From contig NZ_RZMW01000008.1 in the NCBI RefSeq assembly GCF_003992625.1, positions 186,001 through 250,000 on the forward strand: a stretch of 64,000 nt of DNA. The letters run 5' to 3'. This stretch comes from Pelagibacterium lentulum. Lineage in GTDB: Bacteria; Pseudomonadota; Alphaproteobacteria; Rhizobiales; Devosiaceae. The notes under the pieces were generated by a model. The model did not search any database, had not been told where the DNA came from, and saw only the letters and a list, made by a program, of their open reading frames with translations. Made by a program: the position numbers and the translations under genes. Below, piece by piece: positions 18,772-27,667 of the stretch. The first letter of the stretch is position 1, and each line of letters starts with the position of its first letter.

Positions 18772-20088
18772 GTGACACCTCCCCTCCCCTATATGTGCCG
18801 GGACTGCCTTGCCTTTGGGGAATTGACAAGGGCCGCGCGGCGCTGCCCGTCCTGCGGATCGCCGCGTATTTTCGCCCATAGCGAGCTTTTTGCGTTGGCA
18901 ATCGCGCATGTGGATTGCGACGCCTTTTTCGCGTCGGTGGAAAAGCGGGACGATCCGGGCCTTATCGATAAGCCGCTGATTGTTGGCGGCGCCGTACGGG
19001 GCGTGGTTTCCACCTGCTGCTATATTGCGCGTATGAGCGGCGTGCGTTCGGCCATGCCAATGTTTAAGGCACGGCAGCTTTGCCCAGATGCGGTGATCGT
19101 CAAGCCGAACATGGCGAAGTATGTTGAGGTCAGCAGGCAGATTCGCAGCGCCATGGAGGCACTGACACCGTTGGTGCAGCCACTATCGATCGATGAGGCG
19201 TTTCTCGACCTTTCAGGCACCGAACGGGTACACAAGGCACCGCCTGCCGTCAGTCTCGCGCGGTTTGCCCGAAAGATCGAGGAGGAGGTCGGCGTTTCGG
19301 TATCCGTGGGCCTTAGCCATAACAAGTTTCTGGCAAAAGTAGCTTCCGATCTGGACAAGCCGCGCGGTTTTGCGGTTATCGGCAAAGCGGAAACGCTGGA
19401 TTTCCTGCACTCCAAGCCGATCAGCTTTATCTATGGTGTGGGCAAGGCCATGTCGGAAACGCTACGACGGGATGGCTTGGAGACCATTGGGCAATTGCAG
19501 GAAATCGCTCCAGAAGACCTGATGCGCCGATATGGCGAGATCGGTGCGCGGCTGGCAAGACTATCGCGCGGACAGGATGCCAGAACCGTTTCAATCGAGC
19601 GGGAAACGAAATCTGTCAGCACCGAAACGACATTCAATTCCGATCTATCGGATTTCGATTCACTTTCTTCCTCACTGTTGGCTCTATGCGAAAGGCTTTC
19701 CGAACGCCTGAAAAAGCAAGGGTTCGTCGGCGATACGGTAACTTTGAAACTCAAGACGGCAGGGTTCAAGACACGCACCCGCGCGCAACACCTGATGATG
19801 CCGACCCAACTTGCCCTTACGCTGTACGAGACGGCACTGCGCCTTCTGGAAAAGGAAATCGACGGGACGTCGTTTCGCCTGCTTGGGATTGGGGTTTCTG
19901 GCCTTTCGATGGCCGATGGAACGGACCCAGTGGACCTGATCGAGCCGGCGGTTGCGCGCAAGGCTGCCGCGGAGAGGGCTGTGGACAAGGTTCGGACACG
20001 CTTTGGCAGAGATGCACTTGTTCGAGGCAAGCTGTATCGTGAGCCCAAACCCATACAACGAAAGCCGGAGATAAAGGATGACCGTTGA
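18772..20088 (+). CDS. dinB: DNA polymerase IV with N-terminal zinc-finger extension
   Basis: 438-residue Y-family translesion polymerase. Catalytic residues are visible at Asp48 (AHVDCDAFF) and Asp141-Glu142 (SIDEAFLDLSGT); the helix-hairpin-helix and little-finger domains follow. The start is GTG. The first 45 residues hold two CxxC pairs (Cys9/Cys12 and Cys25/Cys28) that would form a small zinc ribbon not present in E. coli DinB but known in some alphaproteobacterial DinB proteins. The 3' end overlaps the RidA gene by 11 nt. Confidence 0.96.
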   Translation: MTPPLPYMCRDCLAFGELTRAARRCPSCGSPRIFAHSELFALAIAHVDCDAFFASVEKRDDPGLIDKPLIVGGAVRGVVSTCCYIARMSGVRSAMPMFKARQLCPDAVIVKPNMAKYVEVSRQIRSAMEALTPLVQPLSIDEAFLDLSGTERVHKAPPAVSLARFARKIEEEVGVSVSVGLSHNKFLAKVASDLDKPRGFAVIGKAETLDFLHSKPISFIYGVGKAMSETLRRDGLETIGQLQEIAPEDLMRRYGEIGARLARLSRGQDARTVSIERETKSVSTETTFNSDLSDFDSLSSSLLALCERLSERLKKQGFVGDTVTLKLKTAGFKTRTRAQHLMMPTQLALTLYETALRLLEKEIDGTSFRLLGIGVSGLSMADGTDPVDLIEPAVARKAAAERAVDKVRTRFGRDALVRGKLYREPKPIQRKPEIKDDR

Positions 20089-20533
20089 AGCAAAACTCAA
20101 CGAATTGGGGCACACATTACCCAAGCCCGTCGCGCCCGTTGCCAGCTATGTGCCGGTGACGCGCAGCGGCAACCTGCTTTATGTATCGGGTCAGCTTTCC
20201 ATCGGGCCCGACGGCATGATCAAGGGGCAATTGGGCAGCAATATCAGCGTTGAGGAAGCCCAGAAGGCCGCGGAGTTCTGCGCGATCAATATTTTGGGCC
20301 AGGTCACAACCGTTGCCCCGCTCGAATCGATTTCCGCAGTGCTCAAGCTGACGGTCCTGGTTTCTTCGACGCCTGAGTTCAACGAGCAGCACCTGGTCGC
20401 CAACGGCGCATCCGACCTGTTCATAAAAGTGTTAGGGGAGACAGGTAAGCACGCCCGCGCCGCTTTTGGCGTAGCTTCCCTGCCCCTTGGCGCCGCCGTC
20501 GAAATCGACGCTGTTATCGAGTTAAAGGCATAA
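20078..20533 (+). CDS. RidA family (YjgF/YER057c/UK114) protein
   Basis: 151-residue member of the long RidA subgroup, which hydrolyses reactive enamine/imine intermediates or has related roles. The N-terminal LYVSGQLSIGPDG strand and the later VEIDAVIEL end fit. The Arg that binds the carboxylate in canonical RidA is not evident in the usual place, as is common in this subgroup. It overlaps dinB by 11 nt and abuts the GDPD gene, so it is part of a tightly packed operon. Confidence 0.9.
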   Translation: MTVEAKLNELGHTLPKPVAPVASYVPVTRSGNLLYVSGQLSIGPDGMIKGQLGSNISVEEAQKAAEFCAINILGQVTTVAPLESISAVLKLTVLVSSTPEFNEQHLVANGASDLFIKVLGETGKHARAAFGVASLPLGAAVEIDAVIELKA

Positions 20534-21289
20534 ATGAACACCTCTCCTTTTGCGCGCCCTGTGGCGCATCGCGGCTACCATGATCGGCAGGCCGGAACTA
20601 TCGAAAATTCCCGTTCCGCTTTTGAAGCGGCAATTGCCCAGGGCTTCGGCATCGAATGCGACCTGCAACTGACGCAAGACAATCAGGCAGTGGTTTTTCA
20701 TGACGACACCCTTGAACGCCTGGTTGGCAAGGACGGGCGTATCGATGAGATTGCCGCCACCGAAATTTGCGTGACACCGCTGCTCGGCAGCGCCGATGGG
20801 GATTGTCCGCAGCTATTTTCCGACTTTCTTGAGCAGATTGCCGGACGAACACCGCTTGTCGTGGAACTAAAGAGACAGAAAAGCGTCGAAGCCGGGCAAC
20901 GGCTGGCCAAAGTGGTGGCTGCAGCCATCAAGGACTACCAGGGGCCGTTGGTTTTGAAATCCTTCGACCCCTCGATTTTGTCTGCAGTCAGAAAGGCAGG
21001 CTATAACGGTGCGGTGGGCATAATCACCTACGACTATCGGCGTCCTGAATGGGATGCCTCGCTTGGCACTACAAAAAGATTTGTTCTGCGCCACCTCTTG
21101 CACTGGCCTGCATCGCGCTTCACATTCGTCTCTTGTGAGCGGACATCGCTGACACTACCTATGGTTCGTCTGTGCCGCGCGCTGGGCATGAAGGTCATGA
21201 GCTGGACGGTCAAGGACAAAGCTCATGTGCCGCAAGTGCTGCAGCACGCAGATCAAATCGTATTTGAAGGGTTCGATCCCGATTCGTGA
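20534..21289 (+). CDS. Glycerophosphodiester phosphodiesterase
   Basis: 251-residue GDPD TIM barrel that splits glycerophosphodiesters into glycerol-3-phosphate and alcohol. Catalytic and metal-binding signature: AHRGYHD, then ENSRSAFEAAIAQGFGIECD (the ExD metal ligands), and VVFHDDTLERL. No signal peptide is seen, so a cytoplasmic UgpQ-like enzyme is likely. The end overlaps the next start (GTGA). Confidence 0.93.
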   Translation: MNTSPFARPVAHRGYHDRQAGTIENSRSAFEAAIAQGFGIECDLQLTQDNQAVVFHDDTLERLVGKDGRIDEIAATEICVTPLLGSADGDCPQLFSDFLEQIAGRTPLVVELKRQKSVEAGQRLAKVVAAAIKDYQGPLVLKSFDPSILSAVRKAGYNGAVGIITYDYRRPEWDASLGTTKRFVLRHLLHWPASRFTFVSCERTSLTLPMVRLCRALGMKVMSWTVKDKAHVPQVLQHADQIVFEGFDPDS

Positions 21290-22467
21290 ACAGCTCGACT
21301 GCGCCTGACCAACCGCTGACCATATCGATACAGCCTTCCACAGGCTCTATACCCAGGAGCACCTGGAATACGCTTGCAGCGATGGGTGCGGAACGGCCCG
21401 CAAGTCCCTTTCTCGAGCACGATTTTTTCCTGGCTCTGGAAGAGTCCGGATGCGCGGTTGCTGGCACCGGTTGGCAACCGCAACATATCCTTGTCGAGCG
21501 CTGCGGCGAGCCGATTGGGCTCATGCCATTGTTCCTCAAGTCCCACTCGATGGGCGAATATGTTTTCGATCATGCCTGGGCCGATGCGATTGAGCGTGCG
21601 GGCGGACACTACTACCCGAAACTGCAATGTTCAGTGCCGTTTACGCCAGCAACGGCAGCAAAGTTGCTGGTGGCCAATGGCAGCATGGAAACACAACTTT
21701 TGCTTTTGCAGGCAGCGGAAACACTTGCCCAAAGGCTTGGCGCCTCGTCGATTCACGGCACATTCGTCACCGAAAGCGAGCAGGCCATCGCACAGCAAGC
21801 TAAATGGCTCGCGCGGTACGACACGCAATTTCATTGGCATAATGATGGGTTTTCCGGCTTTGAGGACTTTCTGAGCACGCTGCAATCGCGCAAACGCAAA
21901 GCCATTCGACGGGAGCGGCGCGAGGCACTCTGTTCTGGCCTGACGGTTGAATGGGTGACTGGATCGGATCTGACGGAAAGCCATTGGGACGCGTTCTATG
22001 ACTTTTACATGGACACTGGCAGTCGAAAATGGGGCCGCCCCTATCTCAACCGTGAATTCTTTTCGCGCATTTCGGCCGTAATGGCGGATCGGATCGTTCT
22101 GATTCTGGCAAAGGACGGCGGTGAATACGTTGCCGGAGCGCTCAACTTCATCGGCACCGATACGCTTTATGGCCGGAACTGGGGTGCGATTCGTGACGTC
22201 GCATTCCTTCATTTTGAGCTTTGCTATTATCAGGCAATCGATTTTGCCATTGCGCATGGGTTGAAAAGCGTCGAGGCAGGGGCGCAGGGTGAGCATAAGC
22301 TGGCGCGGGGTTATGCGCCGCAAGTTACGCGCTCCATCCATCAGATTACGCATCCCGGTCTGCGCCATGCCGTTGCCGATTACCTTGAGCAGGAACGGCG
22401 CATCGTTGAGCGCAATCAGCAGATTCTGGATGCCCATACGCCGTTCAGGAAAGACGACAGGAGTTGA
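21286..22467 (+). CDS. FemAB-like GNAT-fold protein (PF04339 type)
   Basis: 393 residues with GTG start overlapping the GDPD stop. The protein has the long FemAB_like/DUF482 pattern: ASPFLEHDFFLALEESG near the N-terminus, HAWADAIERAGGHYYPKLQ, FSGFEDFLSTLQSRKRKAIRRERR, and C-terminal EAGAQGEHKLARGYAP. Members of this family are predicted peptidogalycan/peptidoglycan-type aminoacyl or acyl transferases; the substrate is unknown. Last gene of the DUF3572-dinB-RidA-GDPD run. Confidence 0.88.
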   Translation: MNSSTAPDQPLTISIQPSTGSIPRSTWNTLAAMGAERPASPFLEHDFFLALEESGCAVAGTGWQPQHILVERCGEPIGLMPLFLKSHSMGEYVFDHAWADAIERAGGHYYPKLQCSVPFTPATAAKLLVANGSMETQLLLLQAAETLAQRLGASSIHGTFVTESEQAIAQQAKWLARYDTQFHWHNDGFSGFEDFLSTLQSRKRKAIRRERREALCSGLTVEWVTGSDLTESHWDAFYDFYMDTGSRKWGRPYLNREFFSRISAVMADRIVLILAKDGGEYVAGALNFIGTDTLYGRNWGAIRDVAFLHFELCYYQAIDFAIAHGLKSVEAGAQGEHKLARGYAPQVTRSIHQITHPGLRHAVADYLEQERRIVERNQQILDAHTPFRKDDRS

Positions 22468-22566
22468 CCCGGAGGCCCTCGGTTTGCCGATGATTATGCT
22501 TTATGGTGCTGCAAACCAGATCAAATCTGCTGTTCAATGAATCGCAGCTTTGATCTAAATGCTTAA

Positions 22567-22647
22567 TTTTGTCGCGTGTCCGAACCGGAAAACCGTTTCC
22601 ACCCTCGGATCAGGTCCGAGGGCATGCTTTTGTTGGATACGCTCTGG
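22567..22647. repeat. Rhizobial intergenic repeat, copy 1
   Basis: An 81-bp stretch with the core aaccggaaaaccgtttcc and ending in gctctgg. It is identical at about 66 of 81 positions to 57544-57624 when aligned by eye, without gaps. It holds an internal perfect palindrome ccctcgga/tccgaggg. It resembles the abundant intergenic motif with an AAAACCGGTTT core and GCTCTA end known from rhizobial genomes. It lies just before the HIT gene. Confidence 0.75.
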
Positions 22648-22665
22648 TCACTTTCGGGGAGCACT

Positions 22666-23085
22666 ATGAACGATTATCAGCCAGACAACATTTTTGCGAA
22701 GATCCTCAAAGGGGAAATCCCGAGCCACAAGGTCTATGAGGACGATACGACCCTGGCGTTCATGGACGTAATGCCACAGTCCAAGGGGCATACGCTTGTG
22801 ATTCCCAAGACAGGTTCGCGCAATCTGTTCGATGCCGATCCCGATGTGCTGAGCGATCTCATCGTCAAGACGCAGAAAGTTGCCCGCGCCGTAATGATCG
22901 CCACCGAGGCTGACGGCGTGCGCATTGCGCAATTCAATGAGTCAGCAGCAGGCCAAACCGTGTTTCACCTGCATTTTCACGTGATTCCCATGTATGAGGG
23001 CGTGCCGCTGAAGCCGCATTCCGGCGACATGGCTGACAATAGCGAGTTGGCGGTGCTGGCCGAGATGATCCGCGCTGCGATGTAA
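22666..23085 (+). CDS. HIT family nucleotide-binding protein
   Basis: 139 residues from ATG at 22666. The histidine-triad motif is QTVFHLHFHVIPMYEG. The N-terminus NIFAKILKGEIPSHKVYED and MPQSKGHTLVIPK are typical of the HINT/HinT branch, purine nucleoside phosphoramidases. The upstream open frame from 22576 is only the intergenic repeat. Monocistronic; a hairpin at 23125 serves the opposite strand. Confidence 0.94.
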   Translation: MNDYQPDNIFAKILKGEIPSHKVYEDDTTLAFMDVMPQSKGHTLVIPKTGSRNLFDADPDVLSDLIVKTQKVARAVMIATEADGVRIAQFNESAAGQTVFHLHFHVIPMYEGVPLKPHSGDMADNSELAVLAEMIRAAM

Positions 23086-23124
23086 GCGGTATTTCTTTTT
23101 CAAAGCCCTTGCCACAGACGAAAA

Positions 23125-23145
23125 CGGCCCCGAAATTCGGGGCCG
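23125..23145 (-). terminator. Terminator of first omp gene
   Basis: Hairpin cggccccga/tcggggccg with a T-rich tract on the - strand, 29 nt past the stop of the omp gene. Confidence 0.85.
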
Positions 23146-23173
23146 AAATCAATTCTATCTGCTTTTGGGCAGA

Positions 23174-23866
23174 TTAGAAGTGGAAGTTCACGCCAGCGCG
23201 AACGGTGTGGAAGCGCAGGCCGAGATCGTCGGAGCCAATACCTGGAATTGTGTACTCTGATTGTCCGAGGTCGGTATATAGATACTCGCCCTTGAATGAA
23301 ATCGAGTCATCCATGGCGATCTCGACACCGCCACCGACTGTCCACCCCCAGTGATTTGCCGTGTCGCTGCCATAGCCTTCAATGTCCAGCTTCCCACCGC
23401 CAAAGGCAAAACCGCCGGTCAGATAGGGCATAACATTGTCCATCGCGACACCTGCGCGCGCCCTTACGGTGCCGAAATATTCAAGCGAAGCGGTTGCATC
23501 AAGAAGAATAACGGCGGCAGTGACATTGGGGTCCTGAACCTGCAAGGTCTGGGACATGCCGGACAGTTGAATGTCGCCTTCGACGCCGAGGACAAACATG
23601 TCAAATTGGGCATTGGCGCCAACTTGCACCCCGCCGATCAGGCCATTGACACGATCGAACTCGGTGACACCTGCATCATTATAGACCTCCCCAAATCCAT
23701 AACCGGCATTGATACCAGCGTAAAAGCCGGTCCAGTCATGGGCCAAGGGCGCAACAGCAGCTGGTGGTATAACGGGCGGCGGCAGTATCGGATCAGCGGC
23801 GTTGGCAGCCGACGCAAAAGCCAGAAAAGCCACAGAAGCAAGTAAACCAGTCTTAATCGAAGTCAT
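23174..23866 (-). CDS. Outer-membrane beta-barrel protein (Omp25/Omp31-like), copy 1
   Basis: 230 residues from ATG at 23866. A cleavable signal peptide (TGLLASVAFLAFASAANA) is followed by a Pro-rich linker, then an 8-stranded porin-like barrel starting HDWTGFYAGINAGYGFG and ending with a terminal aromatic (AGVNFHF), the BAM recognition signal. It belongs to the small outer-membrane porin family common in rhizobia and Brucella, probably structural or adhesive. The neighbouring copy at 24063 is clearly paralogous. Confidence 0.92.
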   Translation of the reverse strand: MTSIKTGLLASVAFLAFASAANAADPILPPPVIPPAAVAPLAHDWTGFYAGINAGYGFGEVYNDAGVTEFDRVNGLIGGVQVGANAQFDMFVLGVEGDIQLSGMSQTLQVQDPNVTAAVILLDATASLEYFGTVRARAGVAMDNVMPYLTGGFAFGGGKLDIEGYGSDTANHWGWTVGGGVEIAMDDSISFKGEYLYTDLGQSEYTIPGIGSDDLGLRFHTVRAGVNFHF

Positions 23867-24013
23867 AGCGGACACTCTCAAATAGATTGGATGCTTCATC
23901 ATGGCTCAATTCAAGCGCTTTGCCAAGCAATTACCCCGCCCCAATGTTGAAATGAACTACATCTTGGACGCCTGTTGTCGACACAACACAATTATTGACC
24001 CGACAAACGAAAA

Positions 24014-24034
24014 CGGCCCCGCGTTGCGGGGCCG
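24014..24034 (-). terminator. Terminator of second omp gene
   Basis: Hairpin cggccccgc/gcggggccg followed on the - strand by a T-rich tract; same stem as the terminator of copy 1. Confidence 0.85.
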
Positions 24035-24062
24035 AATTCATTTCCATCTGCTTTTGGGCAGA

Positions 24063-24698
24063 TTAGAAGTGGAAGTTCACGCCAGCGCGAACTGTGTGGA
24101 AGCGCAAACCAGCGCTATCACCAAAGTAGGTTTCTTCGCCAAGGTCGGTGTAGAGATATTCACCCTTGAACGATACGGAATCGTCAAGCGCAACTTCAAC
24201 ACCGGCACCAGCCGTCCAACCCCAATGAGTGTTGGTTTCGTTGGCTACGCCGTTGTCGACCTTGCCGCCGCCATAAGCGAAACCGCCGGTTACGTAGGGC
24301 ATGAAGTTGTCAACGGCGACACCGGCACGCGCACGAACTGTACCGAAGTAATCGAGCGAAACCGTAACGGGGGCGATTTCCTGAGACATACCGGAAACCT
24401 GGATGTCACCTTCAACGCCGAGAACGAACATGTCGAACTGAACATTGGCACCAATCTGAGCGCCGCCGACGAGACCGTCAATGCTGTCAAAAGCATCTAC
24501 ACCGGGATCGCCATAAAGCTTGCCGAAGCCGTAGCCAGCATTGATACCAGCATAGAAGCCGGTCCAGTCATGGGCCATGGTTGCAATAGGAGTGACCGGC
24601 ATAACGGGAGCCGGCATGATCGGGTCAGCAGCATTTGCGACCGAAGCAAAAGCGAGAACGGCTGCGGAAGCAAGCAGGCCGGTTTTAATTACAGTCAT
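24063..24698 (-). CDS. Outer-membrane beta-barrel protein (Omp25/Omp31-like), copy 2
   Basis: 211 residues: signal peptide TGLLASAAVLAFASVANA, Pro-rich linker, then a barrel beginning HDWTGFYAGINAGYGFGKLY and ending RAGVNFHF. Nearly all barrel landmarks match copy 1 (FDMFVLGVEGDIQ, YFGTVRARAGVA, FKGEYLYTDLG). The last ~75 bases and the adjacent 3' flank are almost identical in DNA to copy 1, pointing to recent duplication or gene conversion. Own promoter region and own terminator, so independently transcribed. Confidence 0.92.
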   Translation of the reverse strand: MTVIKTGLLASAAVLAFASVANAADPIMPAPVMPVTPIATMAHDWTGFYAGINAGYGFGKLYGDPGVDAFDSIDGLVGGAQIGANVQFDMFVLGVEGDIQVSGMSQEIAPVTVSLDYFGTVRARAGVAVDNFMPYVTGGFAYGGGKVDNGVANETNTHWGWTAGAGVEVALDDSVSFKGEYLYTDLGEETYFGDSAGLRFHTVRAGVNFHF

Positions 24699-24850
24699 AG
24701 TATGACACCTTCAACTAGAGTGGGTTGATGCAATATGGCTGGAATCGGGCCCGCTGCCAAGCAATTAGCCAAGGGCAAGGCTCAAATTTGGCGTCTTCGT
24801 GGCGACCTGTTGCCGATGCAACACACTTATAATGCTTAACAAATGAAAAA

Positions 24851-24872
24851 CGGCCCCGCCGAGGCGAGGCCG
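24851..24872 (-). terminator. Terminator of third omp gene
   Basis: Stem cggcc/ggccg with inner cgcc/ggcg pairing, followed on the - strand by a T-run (tttttcat). Confidence 0.75.
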
Positions 24873-24898
24873 TCAAACCCAACTCTAATGTAAAGCGA

Positions 24899-25465
24899 TT
24901 AGAAGTGGAAGTTTGCACCGATGGTGAACTTGTGCACATCGGTTGAAGTGGCGTCGTTGGTCTGGTCCCAGCCATAGAGATACTGGCCGCGAACGGTCAC
25001 GTCGTCGGTCATTGCGAATTCAAGACCGCCACCTGCGAGGATGTGATCGCCAGGACCGTTGGTGGCATCGAAATCCGAACCATAACCAACTGCAGCGTAA
25101 GCAAGCAGTTCGTTGGTTACGATGATACCGCCACGTGCCAGGATTTCACCATAGGCATAGGTTTCGTCTTCGTCGAAGACCGCATCGATACCGAGTTCTG
25201 CACCCAGTACGAAGATGTCGAAGGCAGCGTTGACACCAACCTGACCGCCGAGGGTCCAGTGTGTGTCACCATCGACTTGGTTGAGACCGCCAACGCGGCC
25301 ACCGGCATAAAAGCCATTCCAATCAAAACCCGAAGGCTGATCGAAAACCGGAATTTCGGCTGCCGGAGGCGGAGGGGGCATACCAATAGCGTCGGCAGCA
25401 AACGCGCCACCAAGAGCAGTCGTGGACAAGAGGGCTGCAACAGCCACTGTCTTAAGCGAATTCAT
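24899..25465 (-). CDS. Outer-membrane beta-barrel protein, divergent copy 3
   Basis: 188 residues from ATG at 25465, which has an AAAGGAGAA ribosome-binding site. Signal peptide AALLSTTALGGAFA, a short Pro-rich linker, then FDWNGFYAGGRVGG and the end TIGANFHF. It shares the fold and layout with the two downstream copies but is clearly more diverged and shorter. First in the order of the three tandem genes; separate promoter and terminator. Confidence 0.9.
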   Translation of the reverse strand: MNSLKTVAVAALLSTTALGGAFAADAIGMPPPPPAAEIPVFDQPSGFDWNGFYAGGRVGGLNQVDGDTHWTLGGQVGVNAAFDIFVLGAELGIDAVFDEDETYAYGEILARGGIIVTNELLAYAAVGYGSDFDATNGPGDHILAGGGLEFAMTDDVTVRGQYLYGWDQTNDATSTDVHKFTIGANFHF

Positions 25466-25931
25466 TTGTATTCTCCTTTTTACCGGCGTGTGTACTGAAA
25501 AAAGAGTGCCGGTGTGCTTTGGTTCCTGTGCCGATCGGGTGCTCGTTCCGTTGCCACGGGAGGTGTGGCTAAAAAAACACACACGATCGATTCACGGGAC
25601 CTTCGCGACGCGCCGAACTTCACGGCTGAGTGCGGACGAAGTGGGGCCACGCCGTGGCAAGATTGAGGCAAAGGACGAATGTTGCTCAAAAGCAACGCAA
25701 TCATGGTTAGCACTTAGTAAATAAAGCACTTTTGAGTGAGAGCGCCGGCTGTCGATCGCGGATCACGCGATTGGCATTATGGTCCATCCCAAAGACATGA
25801 TGTTGCGCTTACCCGCGCCGCAGCCCAGCAATCGAACGCCTCACTTTTTCGTCCCAGGACCGCAAAAACCGGTTTTCTCTCCGGGTCCCGGTGCTCTACC
25901 CTAGCCATAAACAAAAAAGGGGCGGTCATTG
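25466..25931. other. 466-bp gene-free region upstream of omp copy 3
   Basis: No convincing ORF on either strand. It must carry the divergent promoters of omp copy 3 (-) and the XRE-cupin regulator (+). It also contains a short copy of the rhizobial intergenic repeat near 25851-25899. Confidence 0.6.
25851..25899. repeat. Rhizobial intergenic repeat, copy 3 (short)
   Basis: A run with a gcaaaaaccggttttc core, a ccgggtcccgg palindrome and a gtgctcta end, matching the canonical rhizobial motif better than copies 1 and 2 in its core but lacking their long tail. Confidence 0.5.
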
Positions 25932-26558
25932 ATGAACCGGCATGTCGAAGCATCCAACTTGAGCCTCACGCGGGTTGGTCCACTTATTCGCGCGCGGAGG
26001 CATAAGCTGAAATGGACTCTCAATCAGCTTGGAGAAGCGGCCGGTATTTCGGTTGGCTACCTTAGCCAGGTCGAACGCGATCAGGCCCTGCCCTCCTTGA
26101 GCACATTGGCCGCCATCGCGCGCGCGCTTGATGTGGGGGTCGATTATTTCATTGCCTCGCCGCGCGCGCAGGATGCGCTGACTCGCGCTGGTGAAAGGAT
26201 GCGCTTTTCCGTGAGCGATCCGCTTATTGCCTATGAGAAACTGCATACAGAATTTCCCGGCAATATCCTTTCCTCGTTTCTCATCACGATTCAACCGGGC
26301 TACCGGTCCGAGCCCACAAGTCATGAAGGCGAGGAAGCAATCTATGTGCTGGGCGGCGTTCTAACCCTTACCGTCGACAGCGACATGATGAAGGTGGGCG
26401 CGGGAGACAGTTTCCATTTCCGCGGCAACCGCTCACATTTCTGGGCCAACGAATCCGATGGCGTGGTGCGGCTGATCTGGTCTGGAACGCTGGAAATGTT
26501 TCACTCGAGCAAGAGCCGCTCTCCCTTTAACAGCGGTACAACGCCTTGGGGGGATTGA
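25932..26558 (+). CDS. XRE-family regulator with C-terminal cupin
   Basis: 208 residues. N-terminal HTH_3 domain (LGEAAGISVGYLSQVERDQALPSLSTLAAIARAL, about residues 25-60). C-terminal cupin_2 barrel (TSHEGEEAIYVLGGVLTLTV ... GAGDSFHFRGNRSHFWANE) likely senses a small ligand such as an amino acid or polyamine. This two-domain type (PuuR/SutR-like) usually represses metabolic or transport genes. ATG at 25932 is preferred to an overlapping TTG. No obvious target operon is adjacent; the next feature is tRNA-Cys. Confidence 0.92.
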   Translation: MNRHVEASNLSLTRVGPLIRARRHKLKWTLNQLGEAAGISVGYLSQVERDQALPSLSTLAAIARALDVGVDYFIASPRAQDALTRAGERMRFSVSDPLIAYEKLHTEFPGNILSSFLITIQPGYRSEPTSHEGEEAIYVLGGVLTLTVDSDMMKVGAGDSFHFRGNRSHFWANESDGVVRLIWSGTLEMFHSSKSRSPFNSGTTPWGD

Positions 26559-26668
26559 GACGATAGCGAAAATTGCAGGGCACCGGTTCGACCGGAAGAC
26601 AAATTTGTCGGGACCAGCTTACTGGCGCTTGCGCAATTTCCTACAGTGCAATAGAACCCCGCTCCAGA

Positions 26669-26742
26669 GGCCTCGTGGCGGAGTGGTGACGCAGCGGATT
26701 GCAAATCCGTGTACACCGGTTCGATTCCGGTCGAGGCCTCCA
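26669..26742 (+). tRNA. tRNA-Cys (GCA)
   Basis: 74-nt cloverleaf. The acceptor stem ggcctcg pairs with cgaggcc, discriminator T, CCA encoded in DNA. Anticodon GCA at 26701-26703; the T-arm is accgg-ttcgatt-ccggt. Confidence 0.97.
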
Positions 26743-26822
26743 CTTTCCCCCTATTGCCGCACACTGAACATGCCCCATTACGGGTTACAGCATTGCCCTG
26801 CGCAGCTTGTCGGTCATCGGTC

Positions 26823-27467
26823 GTGACAGCATCTTCAAGAATTGTCGGACTTGTTCTGGCTGGCGGCAAAGGCAGTCGGCTGGGTGGCGTGGATAAGGCC
26901 CTGCTGCGGCTTGAAGGCGTTTCACTGGCGAATCGCGTAATCGCGCGATTAAGGCCGCAATGCGAAACGATTCTCTTGTCAGTCGCGCAAGCGACAGATG
27001 AGGCGCCTTTCAGACAATATTCGGTTTCGGTGCTGCCGGACAGAAGCGATGGACCTGCGGGCCCTGCCGCAGCTCTTTGGGCCGGCCTATGCTGGGCGAA
27101 AGCCAATGCGCCCGACGCCGCAATTCTCACCGTTACCGTCGATTGCCCGTTCACTCCCCTCGATTTTGCGCAGCGCAGCCTTGATGCCATAGGCGATTCG
27201 GGCTGTGTCGCTGGCGCCTATGAAGGGCAGATCTATCCGACTCACGCGTTGTGGCAGATCGAAGCGCTGGAGACGGTCCTTGATGGTCAAATGAGCAGCG
27301 ACAAGGGCCCTTCCCTGTTCGCCTTGCTGGAAAAAGCGAAAGGCCGATCTGTCGACTATCGGGCATATGCTCATTTCAATCCATTCCAGGGTATCAATAC
27401 GGTGGCCGACTTGCTGTCGGCATCGGCCGGAATTCGGAATTTCACAGGACAGCACACTTCATTTTGA
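26823..27467 (+). CDS. mobA: Molybdenum cofactor guanylyltransferase
   Basis: 214 residues from GTG at 26823. The nucleotidyltransferase signature LVLAGGKGSRLGGVDKALL at the N-terminus, the DGPAGPAAALWAGL segment and the VDCPFTPLDF metal-binding motif identify MobA, which transfers GMP to molybdopterin. It is shorter in its C-terminal part than some homologues but complete. Alternative upstream starts overlap tRNA-Cys. Confidence 0.92.
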   Translation: MTASSRIVGLVLAGGKGSRLGGVDKALLRLEGVSLANRVIARLRPQCETILLSVAQATDEAPFRQYSVSVLPDRSDGPAGPAAALWAGLCWAKANAPDAAILTVTVDCPFTPLDFAQRSLDAIGDSGCVAGAYEGQIYPTHALWQIEALETVLDGQMSSDKGPSLFALLEKAKGRSVDYRAYAHFNPFQGINTVADLLSASAGIRNFTGQHTSF

Positions 27468-27535
27468 AATGGGGGTTGGCAAACGCAATCAAATTGGCTA
27501 GATGATCGCCACCTGCCAATGCAGTGCTGCCTTGT

Positions 27536-27610
27536 TCCCCGGTAGCTCAGTGGTAGAGCAACCGGCTGTTAACCGGTTGGTCGCTGGTTCGAATCCGGCC
27601 CGGGGAGCCA
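27536..27610 (+). tRNA. tRNA-Asn (GTT), insertion target of the element
   Basis: 75-nt cloverleaf: acceptor tccccgg pairs with ccgggga, discriminator G, CCA encoded. Anticodon GTT at 27568-27570. Its 3' end, from 27595, is the left copy of the 18-bp repeat that bounds the element; the tRNA remains complete on this side. Confidence 0.97.
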
Positions 27611-27612
27611 TT
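27595..27612. repeat. attL, left copy of the 18-bp direct repeat
   Basis: ccggcccggggagccatt, the 3' end of tRNA-Asn plus two bases. Identical to 45665-45682; flanking bases differ on both sides, so the repeat is exactly 18 bp. Confidence 0.9.
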
Positions 27613-27667
27613 GGCACGTCTAAAAGCCCCAGAATACAAGGATTTCAAGGGTCTCCGTCTCCTCAGA

